Assembly (NCBI GenBank): GCA_027924585.1
Contig: BSBM01000047.1
Coordinates: 24,868,501 to 24,932,500 of the forward strand
DNA length: 64,000 bases
Origin: Larix kaempferi
Lineage: Eukaryota; Streptophyta; Pinopsida; Pinales; Pinaceae
Reading direction: 5' to 3'
Each line of letters begins with the position of its first letter. The stretch's first letter is position 1. Shown here one piece after another: positions 1 to 10,099 of the stretch. The translations under genes and the position numbers were made by a program. The notes beneath the pieces were generated by a model. It was not told where the DNA came from, made no database searches, and saw only the letters and a list, made by a program, of their open reading frames with translations.

Positions 1-849
1 ACTAAAAACTAAATTAAGGACTAGTTGTTATGTAACTCTCCTTGCTCAATTGGTCATTGTTGGGGCTTTTTCTACCTAGCACCAGAGTCATCCTTCCATG
101 TACAGAGGAAGAGGGATTTGAACACCCTCTAATCCACCCTTGTGTTATATCGATAACACATTCCTCCTTTTTTGTTCTATTTGAAAAGAGATTTTATTAG
201 GTATGCATAGCATGCAAGGTTACGATTACATCGTCGGGAAAAACAAACCATTTCTGCATTTGGCATCTTGACCTTGTGAGCATAATGTATTGGACTATTA
301 ATTATTAAGAACTGGTTTCTTACTTATAAAGGTCAAATGATTGTTGGGTTTTTATTTTTTTTTCAAAATTTTTGGTTTGATTTCCCTAGAAAGGCTAACT
401 TTGACATATACACAAAATGTCTTTTTCATAATCATGATACTTTTATATATATATATTAGCAAATGAGATTTCCAAGGCTTTCTCGGGTTAAGCTGGTTTA
501 AGAATTTGTCTATCACTATGAGAGTAAGGGAGTAGAAATGGTTTTTATTTGTCCTATTGCATATGCATATACATAGGTTCTTTCTTCCTTATAAAATTAT
601 TATCAAATATGAAAGTGATTTTTAAAAAAATTAATGTAGTGTAATTGTTTAATTGATAAGTTGCTTGAGTCGAGGATTTCATAGCCAAAATATGAATGCT
701 ATCACATATTTTTTTAATAAATACTACGTATCTTGTTATAAAAGGCAATTCATTCCATGCATGATTATTAACCTCAACCTTAATATTGGATTTATGGCCA
801 TTGCTTTCTTTTCACAAAAAGAATTTTAAAGGATGATTCTATACTAAAT
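1..849. other. AT-rich sequence, no gene recognised
   Basis: I find no coding similarity, RNA gene or repeat pair in this stretch. Short ORFs here have low-complexity, AT-driven translations. It is the 5' flank of the LINE fragment that follows. Confidence 0.6.
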
Positions 850-1628
850 CAATGATATCAAAGGATGTAAAGAAAATCAATGTTAAAATGGCAGGTGTTA
901 AATTACTGTTGATGTCTTTATTATTCATATGCTATTTGTTGATGATGTTTTGATATTTGGTATCGATTCATGTGAAGAATGGAAATGCTATATGAAGATC
1001 ATCAATTTATTTTGTAATGCCTCGGGAATGAAATTTAGTGTGAAGAAGTCAAGCTTCTATCATCACAGGTTGGAAAATGACTCCTTGCTGAGTATACTTT
1101 CCATTCATCTGTACAAGATTTGCAATCTGGAAGATGGTTTCAAGTACTTAGGTTACTTCTTGAAACCAAATGGCTACAGAGTACATGAATGGTCTTGGTT
1201 GGTTGAAAAGTTTGAAAGGAAAATAAAACAGTGGACCTGCAGGCTGCTTTCTATTGGTGGAAGGCTTACACTTATTAAAGTTGTGCTTGTCAGTATCCCA
1301 GTATATATTGGTTTTCATTATCTTAGGTTCCCATATCTATTATTAATTCTTTGAGGAAGATCATTTTCAATTTTCTTTGGACAGGGGGGTCAGAAAAAGG
1401 CAAAATTATTATGGCTAGCTGGGAAAAGCTTTCATTGCCAAAATATTTGGGGCGGGGGGCATACAAATCTTACTTGGTTTAGTATTTCTTTAATAATGAA
1501 GAGTTTCTGGCGTGGATTATTTGGCAAAATCTTTGATCCAATGTTTTGCAAGGAAAATATATCAAAATGAATATTATTTCATGGATCATAAATCCTAAGA
1601 AAAATGTCAAAAATTCTTCACATGTATG
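850..1628 (+). pseudogene. LINE G reverse transcriptase, C-terminal fragment (part 1)
   Basis: This is the back half of a non-LTR (L1-type) reverse transcriptase. The catalytic motif is visible as LFVDDVLIFG near 930-960. It is followed by the plant LINE pattern of a GMKFSVKKSS segment, KYLGYFLKP, a W...KI..W....LS.GGRLTLIK thumb segment and a weakly preserved FLW..G.E..K segment. Reading starts just before the DD motif, so the element is 5'-truncated near 850. The frame breaks near 1354 but similarity runs on to 1628, where gypsy element A is inserted. The protein resumes at 18,974 in the expected reading order. Several stops make it a pseudogene. Confidence 0.85.
1624..1628. repeat. Target site duplication of element A, left copy (GTATG)
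   Basis: GTATG directly precedes the TGTTTTTGGACA start of the left LTR and recurs at 18,969-18,973 directly after the right LTR. Removing one copy and the element rejoins the LINE reading frame. Confidence 0.9.
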
Positions 1629-2534
1629 TGTTTTTGGACAATCTACTCAAGCGGACACAAGTATGAGTCCAACTAGATCTAGAACAAATGGAGTCAGAAT
1701 ATAAAACTAGTTTCCTAGATCAATTAGAGATCAAGGTATATAGATGTCTTACCTTCAGATTCGTGAATCCTTTTCCTCTTTGTTGCTCCAAGCTTCGTGG
1801 TCGTCATATCCGTAGCTACAAAACCTGTCAAAGCACATATATACAAATGAGCAGTAAAAGCACATCTAAACACTAACTGATCTAAGCAAACAGTTAAGGA
1901 AGTGAGCTCTAAATATCATTAACACATAGACATTTATGGAAATAGATTATATTAATGTAAATAAGTGAGAAATACATAGAAGAGTGGTGATTACAACCCA
2001 AGCCTTAACGCTGCAATCTTCCTCCAACAAGCCAAGCCAATGCCTCCAAAGGGAATGTATGCCTCCCAAGAGATGGATAGGGATCACCTAGGTTAATTCC
2101 ACCAGCATGTAAGTGCTATAGACTTTCCTCCCTTTGGATTGGAGAGGAGCTTCATATTTATAAGACCAAGTGGATAGAGTAGGTTGAAGATTATGGGGAA
2201 ATGATTAAGGGATCCTTCCTTGAGGTTAGGGAACCGTAGGAAAACTCACCTACAGCTTAGGGATAGAGATCCACCTCATATACCTTCAAGAATTTGTTCG
2301 AAGGCCACCTTTATCCATTTTAACCAACACCGACGCATGTTGTATGAGGGAAATTTGCGCCTGAGAGGGAAAGTGCAAGCTGCACAAAGGCAACCTGAGC
2401 CACTGACGCAGTCTGCCAGATGGAAATCTGTGCCTGACCTAGTTGTGCGCTCCTTTCTAGAAGGAAATCTGCAACGGACCAACTAGAACTCGTGGAAAAA
2501 GGTCAACAACTTGCTATAGTTGACTTTCTGATCA

Positions 2535-3679
2535 GCACGGGGGCTTCACTCAATAAACCGCTATCATAGCACGTTCGTTTGTGGCATATGAAACAATACC
2601 CCTAATTTCACTAAATATTGGAAAATACCTTCCAAAATCATTTTTTTAACCCCATCTCAATATCCCTTCCCAATTTAAAAAAAACCCTATTTTCACTAGA
2701 TATTGTATGTATCAATTTTTTCATTAACATTTTTTATACCCCTTTATATTTCTACATAGTATATTGATATGATACCCCTCTTATGACCCCACATGCATTC
2801 TACAATGCACCTTTCTTCTTTCGATGTATATTGTGGATGCACATTACTACACCCACAATGCAATTACTCAACCACATATCATTATGATTTGCAACATCTA
2901 ATGGTCTAATGAAGAGATAAGAGATCACTTCTTGTATGTCACTAGAGCCAATGCACATAGTACAACATTTAGATTGCATGTTGCAGTTCCCCAATCGCTA
3001 ACTAAGCCTGTTGTGGGCTAGGTATCCAAGCCCCCAGGGCCTATAACAAGCTCTAGGAGGTTGACTAAACCTCCCAAGGCCTGTAATAGGCATGAGTGGT
3101 TGGGTATTCAAGCCCCCAAGGCCTATTGAGGGCCTATAACAAGCTCTAAGAGGTTGACTAAACCTCCCAAGGCCTGTAATAGGCATGAGTGGTTGGGTAT
3201 TCAAGCCCCCAAGGCCTATCGAGGGCCTATAACAGGCCCTAGAGGCTTAGAGCCTCCCAAGGCTATTGGTAACAACTAGCTGAGTGATATTGGTAACAAC
3301 TAGCTGAGTGCTATTGGTAATAATTGACTGTCAATGACCACTGTCTCTCGATTATGATCGACTGGAGACCCACTTCACCACGAAAGCCCTGGCTTCAAGC
3401 ATGCCTCAAGATGCGATTTCCCTGCGTACTAGTAAGCCTGAGCCTTGCCTCAACCCGATTTCTCATCCGGCCATTATCTCGCCATCTCCATTTGGCGGAT
3501 ATTTGTCAGCCCGCCCATATAAAAGGGACCCCAAAGTATTTTTGTATTGTTACATTAAATTAAAAAAAACCTTTGCCCCTTAATATATAAGCAATATAAT
3601 TTTTAAGTTTTCATGAATATTTAATACCGCAATATGAATGAACGTGATATTATATTTCCTTCTAGTGAAACCCCCGTGC
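2535..3679. mobile_element. Terminal-inverted-repeat insertion inside the 3' LTR of A
   Basis: This block is absent from the partner LTR, where TGATCA is followed directly by GGGAGACTT. Its ends are near-perfect 15-base inverted repeats: GCACGGGGGCTTCAC at 2,535 and GTGAAACCCCCGTGC at 3,665-3,679. TGATCA on the left and TTATTA on the right may be a decayed 6-bp target duplication. No transposase is visible, so it is probably a non-autonomous DNA transposon. The superfamily is not clear from the termini. Confidence 0.7.
3000..3330. repeat. Tandem repeats inside the TIR insertion
   Basis: A unit of roughly 130 bases, containing AAGCCCCCAAGGCCTAT, AACAAGCTCTAAGAGGTTGA and CAAGGCCTGTAATAGGCATG, is repeated with a partial first copy. 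It is followed by three short copies of CTATTGGTAACAACTAGCTG-like sequence (about 3,263-3,325). Translations of the minus strand give short repetitive peptides that I regard as by-products. Confidence 0.8.
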
Positions 3680-3752
3680 TTATTAGGGAGACTTCAGGGA
3701 TCAAGGCACTGAGTTGACATATGTCTCATAATGACGAGATTTATGTGTAACA

Positions 3753-3766
3753 GAATGCCCCCCCAA
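3753..3766 (-). promoter_or_regulatory. Polypurine tract of element A
   Basis: On the coding strand this reads TTGGGGGGGCATTC immediately before the TGTTACAC start of the 3' LTR. It is the plus-strand primer position. Element B has the matching TTAGGGGGCATC at its own 3' LTR. Confidence 0.75.
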
Positions 3767-5640
3767 GCATGAGGCTGGTAGACCAAGACAGGTGAAATGA
3801 TTTGAAAGATGGATGGCAAGGACTTATCGGTTGGGAGATGCTGCTGCAGTACAACTAACTCTAAGATCCAAGTATTCATGACGCTCAACATGGCTGCCGA
3901 CCAATACAATGCAAGTCCATGGTAGTAGGGACCGACTGAACATAATCATGGCTACTAAACACAATCGTAGATCCATGATGAGATGATAACACAACCACGA
4001 CCAATACAAAGTGGATCTGTGTAATATGAATGAAACAATCTCAATCGCAACCTGGGTAAGATATGATTTTCCCTAGGGTCTTCAAGCCGAACCCGCAATG
4101 ATACGAATCTATCCATGTGATTACAATGTCTTGGAGTCGAACATGGTAGAAACCACTTGATTACCGGTCATTGATGTATACCGTTAACAAGTGCGAGGGA
4201 AATCACCATTGATGTCAATGATCCCCAAGGTATCATAGTACACATCACCGAGCGTGAATCAATGAGTTGAGGTCGAATGCTCGATGAAATCTTTTAATCA
4301 AGAGCCAATGATGTAAACTCATGTTGAAAGCAAGGTAACTTGCCAATAAGGCATGCAAGCCCAAGGCACTTGATTGGTTTCTAGATTCAATTCTTGGATG
4401 ATGTGTTGAGGTCGACAAGGATGAATCCCCCATCATCGACACGAAACTCGATAACATATGTTTAGAGTAGGTCGGACGGTAGAGTAATATGAAAGACTGA
4501 CTCAAGGTAGACCAACATGATGGAAGGTGTACTGACTGCAGATGATGAGTAACGAACATCTCTTGAACATGGGCATGGCATGAATTGGTAGTATTGACAT
4601 GACAAGAACGATACCACCCCCAATGAAACTGATGATGGAAGCATTCTTTGGATGACCCAAAGGAGTGACAAGAGTCATGGAATCAGTAGGACTCGAAGAC
4701 AAATAGATTACCCAAGTACTGAATGCAAATGCAAATAAGTGCCATGTTCAAGAGCAACTACGTACTTCCATAATTTATAGTGTAACACAAAATATTTCTT
4801 TTTCCCCATCATGATTGATGAGTGACTCTTTTGTTTTTTAATGAGCTTGAGGAGGGTAAACAGATGCTCGGTATATCTCATCCCATGGACGAGTCCAATC
4901 CCAAACGTTTTACAAACCTAGGATAGGAGGGTTTCATCCCATTACGGGCCCTTCGATGTTAAATTTTAACGAGTCCATAGAAGGTAAACTCGGCCTCATT
5001 TCATGTTTAGAGAGTCTGAAAGGAACTAAAGAAGACTCCAAAATTTCTTTTTCGTAAAGCTAGTCTCTTTGCCTGGAAAAGGGTAAAACAAAGCAAGAGA
5101 GAACTCTTCCAGTCATGATTGGCTGGAGTATTCCTTTTTCGTAAATAATGCCTCTTCGTCCAAAAATGGGGTAAACTATCACCAGAAAGACGACAGTTCA
5201 AATACTTTTACAAGCATGAACACATCAAGTTCGCTTGACAATCTTTTCATATTTCAAGAGTTTGAAAAGAGCTTAAAGAAAGATTCCAAGGGGTTCTTTT
5301 TTCGTGGAAGTTTAACAAGACCGAAAAAGTGATAAACTATAACTCGATGACTTATTCTCATCATTTACGAGCACGAGAAAGAACAAAGAGTTAGCTCGGT
5401 GTCATTAAGAATTGAATTTAATGAGAGAAATAATGAAATAAAAACGATTAGCGAGTTGTTCATACATGATAACACGCGCGGGATGACCATAATTGTAAAA
5501 AATAGTATTAGTAAGGTACTTAACTTCACCTGCAAGCTTCGAAACTAGGTCAAAGTTATTAACCGAGTATTCAAACATAGAAATAATCCCAACTATAGCA
5601 AAATAACCCACAATGGAATAAATTAAAAAAGGAATATGCT
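3767..5640. other. 3' noncoding region of element A
   Basis: I see no conserved coding in this stretch on either strand. Parts resemble the same region of element B: the words around GGTCATTGATGTATACCGTT near 4,168 recur near 26,375, followed in both by a segment containing GTTGA-GTCGAA. Thin repeats of TTCTTTTTCGT occur between 5,040 and 5,310. It lies between the 3' LTR and the promoter of the antisense gene. Confidence 0.55.
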
Positions 5641-5649
5641 CTTTTTTGA

Positions 5650-5657
5650 TATAAAAA
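5650..5657 (+). promoter_or_regulatory. TATA-like box of the antisense PMD gene (element A)
   Basis: TATAAAAA lies about 90 bases upstream of a conserved block (GCTGATTCTGGGAGCTACGA at 5,739) shared with element B. Element B has TATAAATA at the corresponding place (27,876). The same order of TATA, conserved exon, splice donor and coding start in both elements supports a real promoter. Confidence 0.5.
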
Positions 5658-5734
5658 GGGTTAAATAGTAAAAATCAATTACTATTTGTTTTTACCAAGT
5701 TGGAGAGGTGAGAAGTACTATTTGTAGCTATTTT

Positions 5735-6114
5735 TCCAGTGCTGATTCTGGGAGCTACGATCGACCATTTTTCGCGTCGTCAATGTCAGGTAACACGAGA
5801 CTCAACCCTCTTCCTTTTCAACAAATTACTTTTTTTATTTTATTTCATTTGGTTGGGTTTTGGACATTCCAAGTGGGGGATATTGTGCCCACGGACTGGC
5901 ACAGTCCCTCTTTTCGGGAATTGCGCCGAGGGTGTGCCAGTGCAAATCCTGAAAGGATGTTTTGTGCCGGTAGCACCTTGTCCGAAAGGACGGCCTACGC
6001 CTGTGCAAACCCACATGGCATGCTAAAAAATCAACCAAATAAAAGCATTTTTATGGATCGAGAAGGTTCTAATGGTGTTTTTATGGGATTTTGGATAGGG
6101 TTGAAGTGATCAAA
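5735..6114 (+). other. 5' untranslated exon and intron of antisense PMD gene (element A)
   Basis: The block GCTGATTCTGGGAGCTACGA is nearly identical to CTGCTGATTCTAGGAGCTACGA in element B (27,966). In both elements it runs about 50 bases to a splice donor (here CAG|GTAACA, donor GT at 5,790). The acceptor here is less clear than in B; an AG at about 6,097-6,098 is a candidate. The intron holds a GC-richer segment at 5,880-6,010. Confidence 0.45.
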
Positions 6115-7325
6115 ATGATCGAGTGGCGTGAATGGGAGCATGAGATCGATGATTCCCAAGCGACAAATGACCCTCAATGCATGGATGCATTGAGTAATTG
6201 TGGATTACTGAAGTACTTCCAGGTTCTGGGCATGAGGGCCCAAGTTACACTGTTGGAGTACCTAATCCAATGTTGGGATCCAGTGCAACAACATTTTCAG
6301 ATAGGCATGCACACTCTGAACATAGATGTCGAGGACATCTATTTCTTGACGGGGCTACCTCGACGGGGGAATCCCATGTCACTATTTGGATCACGAGGAG
6401 GTGGTCGTACTGTGGAGGATCTCATAGATCAGTGGTGCCATGTTGGTACACAAATGGTAGGTGGAAAAATACCCATCAAAGAGGTTAGAGATCGACCTCT
6501 TCAGACTGTCATGTTTACCATTGTGAGAGAGGCCGGCAGTAGATCCCCTCATCTGGAGAGAAAATCCCAGATGATGTATGCCAAGGATTGTATGGCCCCG
6601 ATAGTGTTTTGGTGTGAGGGACTTCTCACAAGTTTGCGAGATCAACTGACCAAATGTCGGTGCGGGGCGCTGAAGCAATTTGGTTATGGTTATGTGGTAG
6701 TCTCATTCTTTCTGTAGCGGGTACCGCACTTGCGTCCACAGGTTTAGGTCGATGATCGAGATGCACGAGACCCTCACATGATCCGATGGGAGGAGGTGAT
6801 GGCCCGCCATGGTGGTGGGGGTCCCATTTTCCGTTTCAGTACAGGTTTCTTCAGATGGTTGAGGGGCCATCTCCTCATGGTCGAGGATTTCCCCTACGAC
6901 TGGACTGACTTCAGAGGCGATCTTAACCTAGTGCTTCCTGAGGGGGCGCAGTGCGGTGATATTGGTAAGAACAACAAATTGAATGTGTTTTTTCATTTTA
7001 TATATATTATATTTTTTTGGATTAGTACTGATAATCGATACATGTTTGATGCAGATGTGGGCCCATCGCGATCGGTCAGAGTCTCTACGATTGCATGGAG
7101 AGGAGCAGTGCGGGGATAGATCTTGCAGCATGTGATACAATCGAGGAGATGGAGGAGGTGGAGGAGAACCTCCGCCGGACGACACTAGATATTCCAGAGC
7201 CAGGAGTCCATGACCTACTCCGTAACTATCAGTGACAGACAGTTGGTGTGTTTGGGCGTTTTGGCTCGTTGCTTAGAAAAGTAGCGAGGGCAGTGATCTG
7301 CTACCACGAGCGTCGTGGAGACTAG
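6115..7325 (+). pseudogene. Antisense plant-mobile-domain (PMD) like gene of element A, with intron
   Basis: The gene is on the strand opposite to gag-pol. The start is ATG at 6,115, chosen because it aligns with the splice-supported ATG of element B (MIEWREWEHE against MVLKWREREH). Exon 1 (6,115-6,964) encodes a PMD-like domain with the hallmark segment LNIDVEDIYFLTGLPRRG, then CDQLTKC-like, FGYG and RWEEVMARHGGGG segments. It is one frame broken only by TAG at 6,715 and 6,745. An intron with GT...AG ends (6,965-7,054, about 90 bases) lies exactly after GDI, as in element B. Exon 2 continues through GVFGRFGSLLRKVARAV after one frameshift and a TGA. PMD proteins include Arabidopsis MAIN/MAIL silencing factors, and PMD is known from retrotransposons. 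The role here is not known. Confidence 0.75.
6965..7054 (+). other. Intron of antisense PMD gene (element A)
   Basis: The donor is ATTG|GTAAGAAC and the acceptor TGATGCAG|ATGTGGG. The intervening 90 bases are T-rich, as in plant introns. Both sites lie at the same codon as the intron in element B (ATTG|GTGAGAAC ... CTCGCAG), although the intron sequences themselves differ. Confidence 0.65.
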
Positions 7326-7593
7326 ACTCGTGTATATGTTTATGTACTGAAAGCCATGATCTTCATATTTTGTACCGGGTGATATCTAATGAAAGCTTTC
7401 ATGCTTCATATTTTGTATCAACACTACATTTTGTATTTTGTACCGACTTGATATATATAGACTCTATTGATGGATTTATACATATTATGTTTTTATGGAT
7501 GAATATGGGATCTTATCTATGTGTTTATTTATGTAATATGTACATTTCGTGCCATTTTCTATGATTTATGATTATTTCATGTATGTGTAATGT

Positions 7594-7995
7594 ACCAATC
7601 CAAGATGAAATTGGCCATGGAGTCCGCAACTGTGTTTATGTCTCTTGTGATGTGCAAGTACTGAACAGATTCGAAGGACCTCTCCAAGAGATGTACTCGT
7701 CTAAAAATATAGAGTAGTGTGGGATCACAGATGGTCTATAATCGGTTGAGATGGGAGACCACTAATTGCGAGTCAAGGTGGACGACAATGTGGTCCATAC
7801 CCAGGGAAAGAGCATCGGTTAAGACTCCAATCACCGCGTGATACTCAACATCATTGTTGGTTGCATACCCTAGAAAACTCCCTCCTGAACTGATGAGCTC
7901 TCCAGTAGGGGAATAAAGTACCCAAGCTGTCGAGGCAAGTCTCTAGGTATGTCGGTTGGCGCCATCCGCTAATCCAAATAAGGTTTTCATCTACA
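7594..7995 (-). pseudogene. Second RNase H (archaeal-type-like) of element A
   Basis: This is a separate reading frame downstream of the integrase. It keeps the RNase H carboxylates in order: GLADGANRHT, NNDVEYHAV, VHLDSQLVVSHLN, then HITRDINTVADSMAN. It resembles the extra archaeal-type RNase H of Tat-lineage elements, which cuts the RNA of RNA-DNA hybrids. One or two stops interrupt it. The usual place reported for the extra RNase H is next to the RT-RNase H; here it follows the integrase, as in element B. The ATG at about 7,992 follows a CTACGTGTGTAG sequence that could be a splice acceptor. Confidence 0.7.
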
Positions 7996-8118
7996 CACGT
8001 AGGTAGGACATGACGTAAGTGTAAAAAACCAAGATCCTAACACACTTAAAGAAAAGTGTCACACCGCACAAAACACACATCATGTACAGTATATACAAGG
8101 TACTAATGCATGGAAGAC

Positions 8119-9228
8119 TCAAGCATAGTATCTCTTTAGGTAGATCCCATTGCGAGGCTCCCCTGGAGATATTCCATCATAATCTTCTAGCTCGTATGCT
8201 CCCTTCTCCAGGACACATTTTACGATGTATGGCCCATGCCACATGGACTCAAACTTACCTTCCCCCAGCTTATCATGCTTTTGGTCATATGTGAGGACCA
8301 AATCCCCCTCGTTGAAGACATGAGGTTTGACCGAATTATCATACTGAGCTTTGATGCGTTTCTTATGTGCCTCGTTGTCAAGAGCAGCATCGCGGTGGGT
8401 CTCGTCAAGTTTTTCTAGGTGAAGGAAACGTTCTTCCTCGGCAGTGGTGTTTGGGAGAAGTTCAACTGCAAGTTTCAGTGATGGAATCTCGCACTCTATT
8501 GGTAGAACTGCCTCCAATCCGTATACTAATTGGAATGGTGTGAATCCGGTGATAGTCTTAACGGAGGTTCGATATGCCCATAGGGCAGAAAAGAGCATGT
8601 TATTCCAGTTTGATTTATGTGTACCCACCATGTGTTGAATCATGGTTTTCAAGACCTTATTGATGGCCTCTACTTGTCCGTTGGAATATGGGTAGTAAGG
8701 GGTTGAATTTTCATGGCGAAAACCCAGTTTGGCGCTCAATTCATCTACCATCTGGTTTTGAAAGTGAGATCTTTGATCGGTGACTATGGCTTGTGGAACT
8801 CCGAAACACGCAATGACATGATTAAACATGAAGAGTGCGGTGGTTTTTCTGTCTTCATTATATTTAGGCATAGCCTCGACCCATTTAGTAAAATAGTCAA
8901 TGGCTACAATGACATAACCATGCCCCCCAGCTGAGGTAGGCTTACAGTGTGTGAAATCAATGCCCCACTTAGCGAAGGGGCTGACAGAAGTAACCGGATG
9001 TAAAGGGGCTAGATGGGAGCGCTTTTTAAATTGAAAGTGTTGACATGGGGGACACTTCTTAATGGACTCAATGAAATCTTTGAAGATCGAAGGCCAGCAA
9101 CATCCTGCGCGTAGTATTTTATTTTCCGTAGCCATCCCAGAAAGATGACCGCCACAAGCCCCAGAGTGACAGTCATTTAGTACATGTTCAGCCTCCTCGT
9201 GTGTCAAACAACGTGATAGTTGGGGCAT
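8119..9228 (-). CDS. int: Integrase of element A (uninterrupted)
   Basis: 369 codons without a stop. The N-terminal HHCC zinc domain is HVLNDCHSGACGGHLSG...CCWPSIF...KKCPPCQHF, with H, H, C, C present. The catalytic core has the three acids: D in KWGIDFTH, D in IVTDQRSHF and E in NGQVEAINK, with gypsy-like spacing. The C-terminus has EGDLVL, MWHGPYIV and ends LKRYYA. It joins element cDNA to host DNA. The N-terminus is probably a little longer in the living polyprotein, because RNase H reading continues upstream in another frame (9,204-9,692). Intactness is unusual, as most neighbouring domains are broken. Confidence 0.93.
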   Translation of the reverse strand: MPQLSRCLTHEEAEHVLNDCHSGACGGHLSGMATENKILRAGCCWPSIFKDFIESIKKCPPCQHFQFKKRSHLAPLHPVTSVSPFAKWGIDFTHCKPTSAGGHGYVIVAIDYFTKWVEAMPKYNEDRKTTALFMFNHVIACFGVPQAIVTDQRSHFQNQMVDELSAKLGFRHENSTPYYPYSNGQVEAINKVLKTMIQHMVGTHKSNWNNMLFSALWAYRTSVKTITGFTPFQLVYGLEAVLPIECEIPSLKLAVELLPNTTAEEERFLHLEKLDETHRDAALDNEAHKKRIKAQYDNSVKPHVFNEGDLVLTYDQKHDKLGEGKFESMWHGPYIVKCVLEKGAYELEDYDGISPGEPRNGIYLKRYYA

Positions 9229-10098
9229 ATATGACGACGGTCGTCATGAGATAGTTGGGGGTTGAACCATTGGGTTTGAAGATATAAGATGATATATCCA
9301 TACCATGGGTCTGACGTGCTGATGAGAAACAATGACTCATATGGAAAAGAGTCGATGGGCTCATATACCAAATCAACACGGGGAAGATCACAATTGATCT
9401 CCACGAAAACCAAAGATTTCTTTGACTTGGCCTTCTCGAAGAGGAGATCAAATTCCTGAAGTATCACGATCTAGCGTGAATACTTTCCCCCAAGCACCTG
9501 ATGTGTAAGGACAAGGTACATGGGGTTCGAGTCGGTAATGATGGTAGTGGTGTAGAGTAGTATGTAGTGACATAAATTTTGGACGGAAATGACTGCTGCG
9601 AGAGCGAGTTTCTCGACATGCGAATAACGGGTTTCAGAGTTAATAAGACCCTTACTTAGGTAATAGATCACATGTTTATGGACCAAGACCATGGCGATCG
9701 TGGTGGCAGAAGCAACAAGATAAAGGATATAATCCTTATAGTAATTGGCCGGTTAGAGCACAGGGGCGTGGGTAATGGTATGTTTCAAACTGTCAAAGGA
9801 TTGTTGCGCTCAGTCGTCCCAAATGAAAGGGACGTCCTTCTTCAGTAATCGCATATAGCCCTGTGTCTTTTTCAGTGAAATTACAAACAAAAATTCATAA
9901 GTAGTTGGCCTTCCCTTGCAAACTTTGTAGTTCTGAGATATCAGTGGGAGGTGGGAGAGCAACAATGGCTTCTAACTTCAAGGGATCAATGCGGATATCG
10001 TATTTTGGAACGATGAATCCTAGGAGGCGTCTTGATTTGGCGCTTAATATGCACTTGTGAGTATTCAGACGGATGTTATACCGCCTGCATCTGAGGCA
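9204..10098 (-). pseudogene. RT C-terminus and RNase H of element A
   Basis: Reading from 10,098 down, the end of the RT domain is seen as CLRCRRYNIRLNTHKC, LLGFIVPKYDIRIDP and the PPPTDISELQSLQGK connection. The gypsy RNase H follows (HVIYYLSKGLINSETRYSHVEKLALA). A linker EFDLLFEKAKSKKS leads to the integrase. Several stops and frameshifts are present. The first RT half lies beyond the insertion at 10,100-11,043. Confidence 0.8.
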
Positions 10099-10099
10099 T

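Larger units (their letters stand above)
1629..3752 (-). repeat. 3' LTR of element A (interrupted by a DNA element)
   Basis: It starts TGTTTTTGGACAATC and ends GTGTAACA, giving the TG...CA ends of an LTR. The outer parts, 1,629-2,534 and 3,686-3,752, align along their whole length with the uninterrupted LTR at 17,988-18,968. The extra length comes from an inserted element at 2,535-3,679. The solo LTR at 58,527 starts and ends with the same words. Confidence 0.9.
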
